In this document: one piece after another, positions 48,691 through 57,340 of the stretch
Layout: each line of letters starts with the position of its first letter
Position numbering within the stretch: position 1 is the first letter of the stretch
Origin: PCRC01 sp017848435
GTDB lineage: Bacteria; Pseudomonadota; Gammaproteobacteria; Burkholderiales; Burkholderiaceae_C
Length of the DNA stretch: 64,000 nucleotides
Direction of reading: 5' to 3'
Assembly: GCA_965284315.1 (NCBI GenBank)
Contig: OZ260072.1
Span: 1,674,001 to 1,738,000 of the forward strand
The notes under the pieces: model-generated
What the model saw: the letters and a program-made list of their open reading frames with translations, nothing else
The model's database searches: none
What the model was told of the DNA's origin: nothing
Program-made: the position numbers and the translations under genes

Positions 48691-50948
48691 ACGCGCCCCC
48701 ACCACCGGGGGGCAGGCCGGCACGCGCGTCGTCGCGCGGCTTGCGCTGGGGGCTGCTGGTGGGTGCGGCGGCGGTGGTCGCCATCGGCCTGGTGCTGATG
48801 TTCCTGCTGACCCAGGCGACCAACAACCAGGCGCTGTACGAGCGCAATTACCCCCGGCTGTTTGCCATCAACGTCACGGTGGCCTCGCTGCTGCTGGCCA
48901 CCATCGTGTGGATCGCCTGGCGGCTGCTGTCGCGGCTGCGGCGCGGCCGTTTTGGCAGCCGCTTGCTGGTCAAGCTGGCGGCGATTTTTGCGCTGGTGGG
49001 GCTGTTGCCCGGCGCGCTGGTGTACGTGGTGTCGTACCAGTTTGTGTCGCGCTCCATCGAGAGCTGGTTCGATGTCAAGGTCGAAGGCGCGCTGGACGCC
49101 GGCCTCAACCTCGGCCGCGTCACGCTCGACACACTGGCCGCCGACCTCGCCAACAAGACCCGCGCCGCCAGCGGCCAGCTCGCCGGCGTGCCCGACAGCA
49201 CCGCCGGCATCACCCTGGCCCGCCTGCGCGACCAGCTGGTCGCCAGCGACGTGACCTTGTGGAGTGCCAGCGGCCAGCTGATTTCCGGCGCTGGCGAATC
49301 GCGCTTCCAGCTCAACCCGGAGCGGCCCACGCCGCAGCAGCTGCGGCTGGCGCGTGCGCAGCGCACCATCACGCAGATCGAGGGCCTGGACGATCTGGTC
49401 ACGCCGTTGCATGCCGATGCCCTGGAAACGCAGCCGCGCATCAAGGCGCTGGCGTTGGTGCCCACCACTAGCACCGACCTGCTGAACGAAAGCCGCTTCC
49501 TGCAGGTCACCCAGCGCCTGCCTGCCAACCTGGTGGCCAACGCCGTCGCCGTGACCGAGGCCAACCGCGAATACCAGGAACGCGCGCTGGGCCGCGAAGG
49601 CCTGCGCCGCATGTACATCGGCACGCTGACCTTGAGCCTGTTTTTGTCGGTGTTCGGCACCGTGCTGCTGGCGGTGCTGCTCGGCAACCAGCTGGCCCGG
49701 CCGCTGCTGGTGCTGGCCGACGGTGTGCGCGAGGTGGCGGCGGGTGACCTCCGGCCCAAAGCCGTGCTGCAAAGCCGGGACGAACTCGGTGGCCTGACCC
49801 GCGACTTTGCCGACATGACGCAGCAACTGGCCGACGCCCGTGCCGAGGTGCAGCGCGGCATGGCGCAGGTGGACGCGTCGCGCGCCAACCTGCAGACCAT
49901 CCTCGACAACCTCACCGCCGGCGTGATGGTGCTGGACGACCAGGGCGTCATCCACAGCGCCAACCCCGGCGCGACCCGCATCCTGCGGGCGCCGATGGCC
50001 GCGCACCTGAACCAGCCGCTGGCGGCCGTGCCCGGCCTGGAAGACTTTGCGCAGGCCGTGCTGGCGCAGTTCCAGTCCCTGCTGGCCGAGCGCCAGCTGC
50101 ACGGGCTGGACCACTGGCAGCAGTCGTTCGAGCTCAACGGCGCCAAACCCGGCCTGCCTGCCGACACCATCAGCCTGATTGCGCGCGGCGCCGAAATGCC
50201 CGGTGGCGCCTGGCTGCTGGTGTTTGACGACATGTCCGAGGTGGTGTCGGCCCAGCGCGCACAGGCCTGGGGCGAGGTGGCTCGGCGGCTGGCGCACGAG
50301 ATCAAGAACCCGCTCACCCCGATCCAGCTGTCGGCCGAACGGCTGGCCATGAAGCTCGACGGCAAGCTCGCCAGTGCCGAACAGACGGTGCTGACCAAGT
50401 CGGTCAAGACCATCGTCGACCAGGTGGACGCGATGAAGCGCCTCGTCAACGAGTTCCGTGACTACGCCCGCCTGCCGGCGGCCGAACTCAGGCCACTGCA
50501 GCTCAACCAGGTCATCACCGACGTGCTCCAGCTCTACCCCAGCGGCACCACGCTGGCCCCGGTGCTGGCCCAGCTCGACCCGCTGTGCCCCCTGGTGATG
50601 GGAGACGCGCACCAGCTGCGGCAGGTGCTGCACAACCTGCTGCAAAACGCCCAGGACGCCGCCGAGGGCCGCAGCGACGCCACCGTCAGCGTGGTCACCC
50701 GTTGGGTCGAGGCCTCGCACCGTGTGCGCCTGAGCGTGCGCGACAACGGCCCCGGCTTCCCCGAGCACATCCTCAAACGCGCGTTCGAGCCCTACGTCAC
50801 CACCAAGGCCAAAGGCACCGGCTTGGGCCTGGCCGTGGTGAAGAAAATTGCCGACGAGCACCGTGCCCGCATCGACCTCAGCAACCGGGAAAAAGACGGC
50901 CGCGTGCAGGGGGCCGAAGTGTCGCTATCATTCGCAGTTGTTAATTGA
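48687..50948 (+). CDS. NtrY-like sensor histidine kinase
   Basis: A 753-residue membrane kinase. Three or four N-terminal membrane helices (about 20-42, 55-76, 94-116) precede a periplasmic or linker domain of 190 residues. A further TM near 315-340 is followed by HAMP (RPLLVLADGVREVAAGDL), PAS (LDNLTAGVMVLDDQGVIHSA), HisKA with His537 in RRLAHEIKNPLTPIQLSAERL, and HATPase with DNGPGFPEHI and KGTGLGLAVVKK. Start GTG 48687. The cognate regulator gene follows at 55 bp. Likely input: nitrogen or redox state, as for NtrY, but this is inference. Confidence 0.9.
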   Translation: MNAPPPPGGRPARASSRGLRWGLLVGAAAVVAIGLVLMFLLTQATNNQALYERNYPRLFAINVTVASLLLATIVWIAWRLLSRLRRGRFGSRLLVKLAAIFALVGLLPGALVYVVSYQFVSRSIESWFDVKVEGALDAGLNLGRVTLDTLAADLANKTRAASGQLAGVPDSTAGITLARLRDQLVASDVTLWSASGQLISGAGESRFQLNPERPTPQQLRLARAQRTITQIEGLDDLVTPLHADALETQPRIKALALVPTTSTDLLNESRFLQVTQRLPANLVANAVAVTEANREYQERALGREGLRRMYIGTLTLSLFLSVFGTVLLAVLLGNQLARPLLVLADGVREVAAGDLRPKAVLQSRDELGGLTRDFADMTQQLADARAEVQRGMAQVDASRANLQTILDNLTAGVMVLDDQGVIHSANPGATRILRAPMAAHLNQPLAAVPGLEDFAQAVLAQFQSLLAERQLHGLDHWQQSFELNGAKPGLPADTISLIARGAEMPGGAWLLVFDDMSEVVSAQRAQAWGEVARRLAHEIKNPLTPIQLSAERLAMKLDGKLASAEQTVLTKSVKTIVDQVDAMKRLVNEFRDYARLPAAELRPLQLNQVITDVLQLYPSGTTLAPVLAQLDPLCPLVMGDAHQLRQVLHNLLQNAQDAAEGRSDATVSVVTRWVEASHRVRLSVRDNGPGFPEHILKRAFEPYVTTKAKGTGLGLAVVKKIADEHRARIDLSNREKDGRVQGAEVSLSFAVVN

Positions 50949-51003
50949 CAACACTGCACGCGCACCGCGCGGCAGGCACCAGACCAAAGGCGGCAGTCGG
51001 AAC

Positions 51004-51687
51004 ATGGCAAACATACTCGTGGTGGACGACGAACCAGGCATTCGGGAGCTGCTCTCCGAAATCCTGAACGACGAAGGCCACAACATCGAGCTGGCCGAAA
51101 ACGCCAGCCAGGCCCGCGCCGCGCGGCTGCGTGCCCGCCCGGACCTGGTCCTGCTCGACATCTGGATGCCCGACACCGATGGCGTCACGCTGCTCAAGGA
51201 ATGGTCGGCCAGCGGCGCTCTGACCATGCCCGTCATCATGATGAGCGGGCACGCCACCATCGACACCGCGGTGGAAGCCACCCGCATCGGTGCGCAGGCC
51301 TTCCTCGAAAAACCCATCACACTGCAAAAACTGCTCAAGGCGGTGGAACATGGCCTGGCCAAAAGCCTGGGCCGCAAGATCGGCCCCCATGGCGCAGACG
51401 CCGCGTTCGACGACACGGCGGCCGACGTGTTGGTGCAGGGCGGCCTGCCCCTGCCCGCCATCCTGAAAGACGCGAGCCCGCAGTCACAGCAGAACTTCTA
51501 CCTCGACCAGCCGCTGCGCGAAGCCCGCGACCACTTCGAAAAAGCCTACTTCGAGTTCCACCTCACCAAGGAATGTGGCTCCATGACCCGTGTGGCCGAA
51601 AAAACCGGCCTGGAACGCACCCACCTGTACCGCAAGCTCAAACAACTCGGCGTCGACCTGTCGCGCGGCAAACGCAATGCGGCCTGA
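51004..51687 (+). CDS. NtrX-like response regulator lacking an AAA+ domain
   Basis: A 227-residue regulator: a receiver domain (VVDDEPGIRELL, phospho-acceptor Asp52 in LLDIWMPDTDG, Lys103 in FLEKPI), a linker of about 60 residues and a C-terminal Fis-type helix-turn-helix (MTRVAEKTGLERTHLYRKLKQLG). The sigma-54-activating AAA+ domain of classical NtrX is absent, so it probably acts as a simple DNA-binding repressor or activator. It follows the NtrY-like kinase in one operon. Confidence 0.9.
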   Translation: MANILVVDDEPGIRELLSEILNDEGHNIELAENASQARAARLRARPDLVLLDIWMPDTDGVTLLKEWSASGALTMPVIMMSGHATIDTAVEATRIGAQAFLEKPITLQKLLKAVEHGLAKSLGRKIGPHGADAAFDDTAADVLVQGGLPLPAILKDASPQSQQNFYLDQPLREARDHFEKAYFEFHLTKECGSMTRVAEKTGLERTHLYRKLKQLGVDLSRGKRNAA

Positions 51688-51717
51688 CGCCAAAAGGCGT
51701 TTTGACGATGCTATAAT
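51687..51717 (+). promoter_or_regulatory. Short terminator followed by the tRNA-Phe -10 element
   Basis: ACGCC-aaaa-GGCGT-TTT (51687-51703) starts at the regulator's stop codon and can act as its terminator. Immediately after it stands a perfect TATAAT at 51712-51717, 9 bp before the tRNA-Phe 5' end. No good -35 is seen at 17 bp. Confidence 0.55.
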
Positions 51718-51726
51718 TCTGGGCTT

Positions 51727-51802
51727 GGCCCGGTAGCTCAGTCGGTAGAGCAGAGGATTGAAAATCCTTGTGTCGGTGGTTCGATTCCGCCCCAGGCCAC
51801 CA
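51727..51802 (+). tRNA. tRNA-Phe (GAA) with an acceptor-stem mismatch
   Basis: The anticodon loop is TTGAAAA, the T arm GGTGG-TTCGATT-CCGCC, and CCA is encoded. The acceptor 5' strand GGCCCGG faces CCAGGCC, so C5 (51731) faces A68 (51794) instead of G. Otherwise normal. Confidence 0.93.
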
Positions 51803-51847
51803 GATTCAACAAACCCATCTTCACGGTGGGTTTGTTCCGAATCAAAT

Positions 51848-51923
51848 GCGGGAATAGCTCAGTTGGTAGAGCGATACCTTGCCAAGGTATAGGTCGAGAG
51901 TTCGAGCCTCTTTTCCCGCTCCA
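51848..51923 (+). tRNA. tRNA-Gly (GCC)
   Basis: Acceptor GCGGGAA pairs with TTCCCGC, the anticodon is GCC in TTGCCAA, and CCA is encoded. It stands 45 bp after tRNA-Phe and may be co-transcribed. Confidence 0.95.
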
Positions 51924-51937
51924 TATGGTTTTTGCCC

Positions 51938-51964
51938 AAAGCCCGTCCACTGGACGGGCTTTTT
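51938..51964 (+). terminator. Intrinsic terminator of the tRNA pair
   Basis: AGCCCGTCC (51940-51948) and GGACGGGCT (51952-51960) form a 9-bp stem with a 3-nt loop; TTTTT covers 51960-51964, counting the last stem T. Confidence 0.85.
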
Positions 51965-51991
51965 GCTTTCTGGCGCGGCCTTTAGCGCGCC

Positions 51992-52068
51992 ATTTTCAGC
52001 CAATTTAAAGCCAAATTGGCGGCAAGCCCTAGTGCAGGCTTGCTATTGCGCTATCAATTAAATAGCAA
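51992..52068 (+). repeat. Dispersed intergenic repeat, copy 4
   Basis: ATTTTCAGCC ... GCCAAATTGGCGGCAAGCCCTAGTG-AGGCT ... AATAGCAAAT. It matches copy 1 over GCCAAAT-GGCGGCAAGCC-TAGTG and copy 2 over AAATTGGC and TAGTGCAGGCT. It separates the tRNAs from the convergent metal-efflux operon. Confidence 0.6.
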
Positions 52069-52090
52069 ATCATGGCGCAGCTGGTGCCTG

Positions 52091-52474
52091 TCACTTCACT
52101 TCAAACCGCGCCGTCATGGCGGCTTTGCCCGCGAGGTTGAGCACCACCACGCCTTTGGTGCCTTTGGCCACTTTGAAAGCGCCTTTGGCTTCCAGTTTGT
52201 CGCCTGCCGGCACCAGCTGCACCTCTGACTTGTCTGCCCCGTTGAGCAACATGACTTTGGCCCTGGCGCCGTCAAGCTGCACCGGCTTGCCGTGGTCGTC
52301 CACGTACACCTGAATGAGGTCGGGTCTGGCGACGATTTCCAGGTCGGCCTGCGCGGTTCCCACCGCAATGCCGCCGTGGCGGGCGGCGTGGTCGTGTCCG
52401 TGGCTGCCCGCCGCGAACGCGGTGAACGCGGTGGCCAGCAGGGCCGCAATGCCGAGGGTGCGAAACAATGCCAT
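52091..52474 (-). CDS. Small exported protein at the end of the metal-efflux operon
   Basis: A 127-residue protein with a signal peptide (MALFRTLGIAALLATAFTAFA), a His-rich stretch right after it (GSHGHDHAARHGG) that could bind metal, and a beta-rich remainder (LIQVYVDDHGKPVQLDGARAKVMLL...). I do not recognise the domain. It starts 29 bp after the czcA stop, with AGGA before the ATG, so it is the last gene of the operon. Probably a periplasmic metal-binding accessory. Confidence 0.75.
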   Translation of the reverse strand: MALFRTLGIAALLATAFTAFAAGSHGHDHAARHGGIAVGTAQADLEIVARPDLIQVYVDDHGKPVQLDGARAKVMLLNGADKSEVQLVPAGDKLEAKGAFKVAKGTKGVVVLNLAGKAAMTARFEVK

Positions 52475-52503
52475 GGTGTTTCCTTTCAAAGGGTTGGGGA
52501 ACA

Positions 52504-55500
52504 TCAGAATGCCTCTTGGTCTGAACTGGCCGCCAGGGCCTCAATGGGTTGGCGGCCAAACAGCCAGACCATGGCGGGTGTCAGGAAGGCGTCGAGCAGC
52601 GTGGAGGTGATGAGACCACCGAAGATCACCACCGCCACCGGGTGAAGAATCTCGGCGCCCGGCCGCTCGGCCTCGAACAGCAACGGCGCGAGTGCCAAGG
52701 CCGCCACCAGGGCCGTCATCAGCACCGGCGTCAGGCGTTCCAGTGAGCCGCGCACCAGCATCTGGGTGCCAAACTTCTCGCCTTCAAACGCGCACAGGTT
52801 GACGTAGTGCGAGACCTTCAGGATGCCGTTGCGGATGGCGATGCCGGCCAGCGTGATGAAGCCCACCAGCGCCGCCACGCTGAGTGGCTGGCCAGAGAGC
52901 CAGAGGCCGGTCACCGCGCCCACCAGTGCCAGCGGAATGTTGGCCATGACGATGGCGGCCAGCACCGCCGAGCGGTAGCGCGTGCAGAGGATGAAGAAGA
53001 TCAGCGCAGCAGACGCGAGCGACAACAGGCCGATCAGCCGGGACGCGTCTTCCTGCGCCTGGAACTGGCCACCCAGCGTGATGAAGTAGCCCGCTGGCAG
53101 TGCCGTGTCGCCGGTGACCTGACGGATGTCCGCCACCACGTCGCTGAGCGCCCGCCCCGAGGCGTTGGCCGACAAAACGATGCGCCTGCGGCCATCGTCC
53201 CGGCTGACCTGGTTGGGGCCATCGCCTTCCTCAACGCTGGCCATGTGCGACAGCGGAATGCGGCCGGCAGGCGTGTCGATCAACAGGTTGCGCAGGCCCT
53301 CCATGCCGCGTGCCGTTTCTGGCAGGCGCAGCACCAGGTCAAAGCGGCGGCTGCCTTCCACAATCTGCGTCACCTTCTCGCCATCGATCAGCATTTGCAG
53401 TTCACGCAACAGCTTGGGCGGGGCCATGCCGTAACCCCGGGCTTTGTCGTAGTCCACCGTGACCTTGATCTGTGGCGTGAGCACCTGTTTTTCCACTTCC
53501 AGATCCACCAGACCACCCACGCTGGCGAGCCGCTGGCGCAGTGCCTCGGCCTGGCCGCGCAGCGTGTCCAGGTCGTCGCCGTAAATCTTGATGGCGATTT
53601 GCGCGCGCACGCCCGACAGCAGATGGTCGATGCGGTGGCTGATCGGCTGGCCGATGCCGATGGCCGCCGGCAGGCTGGCGATGCGGCTGCGGATATCGGC
53701 ATAGACCTCGGCCACGCTGCGGTCGCTGCGCTGGAGCCGCAAGTCCAGCTCAGACACATGCACGCCTTCCGCGTGCTCGTCCAGTTCGGCGCGGCCAGAA
53801 CGGCGGCCAACGTGCACCACCTCTGGAATGCCCATCAGGGCCTTTTCGGCCACTGCACCGATGCGCGATGTTTCGGCCAAGGTGGTGCCGGGGTTCAGCC
53901 GCAGGCCGACCAGCGCCACGCCCTCGTTGAACGGGGGCAGAAAGGTGGTGGGAAAAAAAGGCACCACCGCCGCTGCCGCCAGCACCGCCAGACAACCCGC
54001 TGCCACCCAGCCACGCGGCGCATGCAGCACCTGTTGCAAGGCCCCGGCATAGCGGCGCTTGACCCAGGCCTGCACCCGGGTGTCGCCATGCGCCAGCCCT
54101 TTCATCCTGGGCAGCAGGTAGTAGGCCATGACCGGCGTCACCGTGACCGACACCAGCATCGACGCCAGCAGCGACACGATGTAGGCCACCGCCAGCGGCT
54201 GCATCAACCGGCCCTCAATGCCCGGCAAAAAGAACAGCGGCAGCAGCACCAGCACGATGATGATGGTGGCGTAGACAATCGCCGAGCGCACTTCCAGCGT
54301 GGCTTTGGCAATCAGCGCCAAGGGCCCCAGCCGGGCATCGGGCTGGGCCGCGCGGTCTTCCTTCAGGCGCCGCAGCACGTTCTCCACGCCCACCACCGCG
54401 TCGTCCACCAGGCCGCCGATGGCAATCGTCAGGCCACCCAGCGTCATCGTGTTGATGGAAAAACCGAAGTACTGAAACACCACCACCGTAAGCATCACCG
54501 ACAGCGGGATCGCCGTCAGCGCAATCAGCGTGGTGCGCAGGTTGAGCAGAAACAGGTACAGCACCACCGCCACCACCATGCCGGCCGCGATCAGTTTGCC
54601 CTTGAGCGTGTCGACCGAGGCTTCGATGAAGCTGGCCTGGCGCATCGTGGTCTGTGGCTGGCCCATGCCTGCGGGCAGGCTTTTCTTCAGTTCGTCCAGC
54701 GCGGCTTCGATCTGTTGCGTCAGCTTCACCGTGTCGGCATCGGGTTGTTTCTGGATGCCCAGAATCACGGCAGGCAGGCCGTTCAGGCCCGCATCGCCGC
54801 GCTGGATGGCGGGGGCAAACTTCACCTCCGCCACCTGGCTCAACTGCACCGCCTGCTGGTTCCTGTAAGCCACCGGCAGTTTGGCCAGGTCTTCCAGCCG
54901 CGTGGTGCGGCCGATGTTGCGGATCAGGTACTCGCGCGAATTCAGTTCCAGGAAGCCGCCGCTGGTGTTGCCTGAGAAGCCTTTCAGCGTGTCGGCAATC
55001 TGGTCCAGCGTCACGCCCAGTGCCGCCATGCGTGCGCTGTCGGGTTGCACCTGGTACTGCCGCACCTCCCCCCCAATGGGTGCCACCTGCGCCACGCCCG
55101 GCAGGCTCAGCAGGCGCGGCCGGACCACGAAGTCGGCGTACTCGCGCACGGCCATCGGGGTGGTTTTGCCCACATCAACAGGCAGCGCCAGCAGCATGAT
55201 CTCGCCCATGATGGAACTGATGGGTCCCATGCCCACATGCGACACGCCGGGTGGCAGGGCTTCACGCGCCGCCGCCAGCCGCTCGCCCACCAGCTGGCGG
55301 GCGCGGTAGATGTCGGTCTTCCAGTCGAAAGTGACATAGACGAACGACAGCCCCACACTGGACACCGAGCGTGTGCCCTCCACGCCGGGGATGCCGGCCA
55401 TCGCCGTTTCCAGCGAGAAGGTGATCAGCTGCTCCACCTCTTCGGGGGCCATGCCACCGGCTTCGGCCTGGAGCGTGACGGTGGGCTTGTTCAGGTTGGG

Positions 55501-55617
55501 GAAAACGTCCACCGGCAGCCGCGTGAGCGTGTAGCTGCCATAGAGCAACAGCACCAGCGACGCCAGAACGACGACCAGCCGGTTGTGCAGCGAGAAATAC
55601 ACCAGTCGGTTGAACAT
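52504..55617 (-). CDS. czcA: Heavy-metal RND efflux pump, CzcA family
   Basis: A 1037-residue RND transporter with the standard two halves: a TM1 start (LHNRLVVVLASLVLLLYG), large periplasmic loops and two blocks of six TM helices. The TM4 motif reads IGGLVDDAVVGVENV (about 403-417). Two acidic residues are there, but it is neither the DFG-type motif of Zn/Co/Cd CzcA nor the IGAMVDAAI type of Cu/Ag CusA, so the metal cannot be named. It is driven by protons and works with CzcB and CzcC. It starts 3 bp after the czcB stop. Confidence 0.92.
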   Translation of the reverse strand: MFNRLVYFSLHNRLVVVLASLVLLLYGSYTLTRLPVDVFPNLNKPTVTLQAEAGGMAPEEVEQLITFSLETAMAGIPGVEGTRSVSSVGLSFVYVTFDWKTDIYRARQLVGERLAAAREALPPGVSHVGMGPISSIMGEIMLLALPVDVGKTTPMAVREYADFVVRPRLLSLPGVAQVAPIGGEVRQYQVQPDSARMAALGVTLDQIADTLKGFSGNTSGGFLELNSREYLIRNIGRTTRLEDLAKLPVAYRNQQAVQLSQVAEVKFAPAIQRGDAGLNGLPAVILGIQKQPDADTVKLTQQIEAALDELKKSLPAGMGQPQTTMRQASFIEASVDTLKGKLIAAGMVVAVVLYLFLLNLRTTLIALTAIPLSVMLTVVVFQYFGFSINTMTLGGLTIAIGGLVDDAVVGVENVLRRLKEDRAAQPDARLGPLALIAKATLEVRSAIVYATIIIVLVLLPLFFLPGIEGRLMQPLAVAYIVSLLASMLVSVTVTPVMAYYLLPRMKGLAHGDTRVQAWVKRRYAGALQQVLHAPRGWVAAGCLAVLAAAAVVPFFPTTFLPPFNEGVALVGLRLNPGTTLAETSRIGAVAEKALMGIPEVVHVGRRSGRAELDEHAEGVHVSELDLRLQRSDRSVAEVYADIRSRIASLPAAIGIGQPISHRIDHLLSGVRAQIAIKIYGDDLDTLRGQAEALRQRLASVGGLVDLEVEKQVLTPQIKVTVDYDKARGYGMAPPKLLRELQMLIDGEKVTQIVEGSRRFDLVLRLPETARGMEGLRNLLIDTPAGRIPLSHMASVEEGDGPNQVSRDDGRRRIVLSANASGRALSDVVADIRQVTGDTALPAGYFITLGGQFQAQEDASRLIGLLSLASAALIFFILCTRYRSAVLAAIVMANIPLALVGAVTGLWLSGQPLSVAALVGFITLAGIAIRNGILKVSHYVNLCAFEGEKFGTQMLVRGSLERLTPVLMTALVAALALAPLLFEAERPGAEILHPVAVVIFGGLITSTLLDAFLTPAMVWLFGRQPIEALAASSDQEAF

Positions 55618-55620
55618 GGT

Positions 55621-56745
55621 CTACCTCACCTGGTTGATCAGGGCGGTGCCCTGCGTCACCACACGGTCGCCGGGTTTCAGGCCATCGAGCACCGACACAC
55701 GTGCACCATCGAGCGCCACCAGCCGCACGGTTCGCGGTGCGAAAGTTTCCGCTTCGGTGTGCACCCACACGGTGTCCAGGTTGCTCGGGTTCTTGGCAAT
55801 GGCCGAAGCCGGTACGGCGTAGCCTTGCACCAGTGCTTTGGTCTGAACCACCACCTTGACCGGCTGGTGCACCACCAAGGGCAGCGGCGTTTTGCCGATG
55901 GCGCGGAACTGCAGCGGAATGGCCCCTTCGCGCAGGCTGCTTCCCGCACCCGCGAACTGCAGCGGTATGGTGCGCGCACCATCCGGTGTGGCGATGCTGG
56001 CGGCGGCAATGTTGTGGGGCAATGACGCGTCAAACGCGCTCGCTTCGACGGTCAAGCGTGCCGGGTCAATGACCTCGAACAGCTGTTCTCGCGCCTCGAC
56101 CACCTGGCCCGCCACCACGTGGCTGCTGGCAATAACGCCGGCCACCGGGGCGGTCAGCAGTTCGGTGGCCGACACGCTGGCCTGTACCGCCGCCAGCCGC
56201 TGCGTCAGGCTCGCCACATCACCCCGCGCTGCGTCCTGGTCTTTCTGCGCGATGCTGCCCTCCAGCTGTGCATAGCGCGCTGCACGCTTCTGGGCCAGGG
56301 CGAGCTGGGCGCGCAGTTCGGCGCTTTGCGCAACCTGGTTGGCGCGTTCTATCGGGCTGGCAGAAGCGCGCACAACGGCCAAAATCTCGCCCTTGCGGAC
56401 GCTTTGCCCCAGCGCCGGAAAACCTCGAGGGCCGGCTTCAACACGCCCTGCAATGCTGGGCTGCACGCGCCCTCCGGCGTTCGGGTCCATCACCACCCGG
56501 CCGTTCAGTTCCAGGGTTTGGGGCAGGGTGGACGCTGTGGCGACCATGGTGCGCACACCCAGCTGGCGCTGGGAGGTCTTGGGCAGGAAAACGTCGCCAT
56601 TGGGCAGGCGTTTGGGCGCGTTGGCGCCAGCGCTGGCGGGAGCCTCGTGGCCATGGTCATGGCCTTCACCGGCCTGTGCGGCGGGGCAAGACAACAACGT
56701 CAACAGGAGCACCGCCATCGGCAGGGAAAAGCGTGTGTGGTTCAT
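55621..56745 (-). CDS. czcB: RND membrane-fusion protein, CzcB family
   Basis: A 374-residue periplasmic adaptor: a signal peptide (MAVLLLTLLSCPAAQA), a metal-binding-like GEGHDHGHEAP, then barrel-sandwich, alpha-hairpin (ASPIERANQVAQSAELRAQLALAQ...) and beta-barrel domains of the HlyD/CzcB fold. It links CzcA to CzcC. ATG 56745 is chosen; the frame is open further upstream but not coding. Confidence 0.9.
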   Translation of the reverse strand: MNHTRFSLPMAVLLLTLLSCPAAQAGEGHDHGHEAPASAGANAPKRLPNGDVFLPKTSQRQLGVRTMVATASTLPQTLELNGRVVMDPNAGGRVQPSIAGRVEAGPRGFPALGQSVRKGEILAVVRASASPIERANQVAQSAELRAQLALAQKRAARYAQLEGSIAQKDQDAARGDVASLTQRLAAVQASVSATELLTAPVAGVIASSHVVAGQVVEAREQLFEVIDPARLTVEASAFDASLPHNIAAASIATPDGARTIPLQFAGAGSSLREGAIPLQFRAIGKTPLPLVVHQPVKVVVQTKALVQGYAVPASAIAKNPSNLDTVWVHTEAETFAPRTVRLVALDGARVSVLDGLKPGDRVVTQGTALINQVR

Positions 56746-56761
56746 GGTGTGTTCCTCGGCG

Positions 56762-57340
56762 TCACGTGCGTGGGGTGGGGTTGGTGCGGCCGGGTCGGCG
56801 CACGCGCCAGACCACGGTGGACGCAGCGGCCAGCAGCGCCAGTGCCAGCGCTGCCCAGGTGCCCCAAGGTCTGGCGGCGGCACCGTGGGCATGCCCGGCC
56901 TCAGGGTCCGGAACGACCAGTTCACCCGTCAGCAAGTCGGTTTGGTCGCCTGCCACCACCGTGAGCGTGACCGGGTAGGTGCCTGGCCGCTGGAATGGCC
57001 CGGCAGGCATGCTGTAGGCCCCGTGGTCGGCGTGAAACACCAGGGGCGATTTCAGGCTGCCCGATTCGACCTCGACCCGGGCATCCAGCACAGGCGCGTT
57101 CGTCTCGTACCGGTCGATCAGGACAGTGAACGCCTGTGTGCCCAGCAGACCGACGGCTTCAAAGAGGTCGGAATGTGCGGTGAAACGGGGGGTGGCCGGG
57201 CCCCTGGCTGCGGCGGGTGCCTCGCCATGGGCATGGCCTTCGCCCGCCAGCAAAGGCGTTTGTGCCGACACCAGCAGCACGGCCAGCAAGGTGCACACGG
57301 TGTTGGCCCAGCCACGGGGCACGCTGTCAATGAACATCAT
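56762..57340 (-). CDS. His-rich exported membrane protein of the efflux operon
   Basis: A 192-residue protein with a signal peptide, GEGHAHGEAPAA after it, an Ig-like beta domain (residues 55-145, VLIDRYETNAPVLDARVEVES...) and a C-terminal membrane helix (WAALALALLAAASTVVW) with a basic tail. Unknown family. It sits between czcC (ATGA overlap) and czcB. The Ig-like domain and membrane anchor suggest a periplasmic chaperone or metal sensor for the pump. Confidence 0.75.
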   Translation of the reverse strand: MMFIDSVPRGWANTVCTLLAVLLVSAQTPLLAGEGHAHGEAPAAARGPATPRFTAHSDLFEAVGLLGTQAFTVLIDRYETNAPVLDARVEVESGSLKSPLVFHADHGAYSMPAGPFQRPGTYPVTLTVVAGDQTDLLTGELVVPDPEAGHAHGAAARPWGTWAALALALLAAASTVVWRVRRPGRTNPTPRT

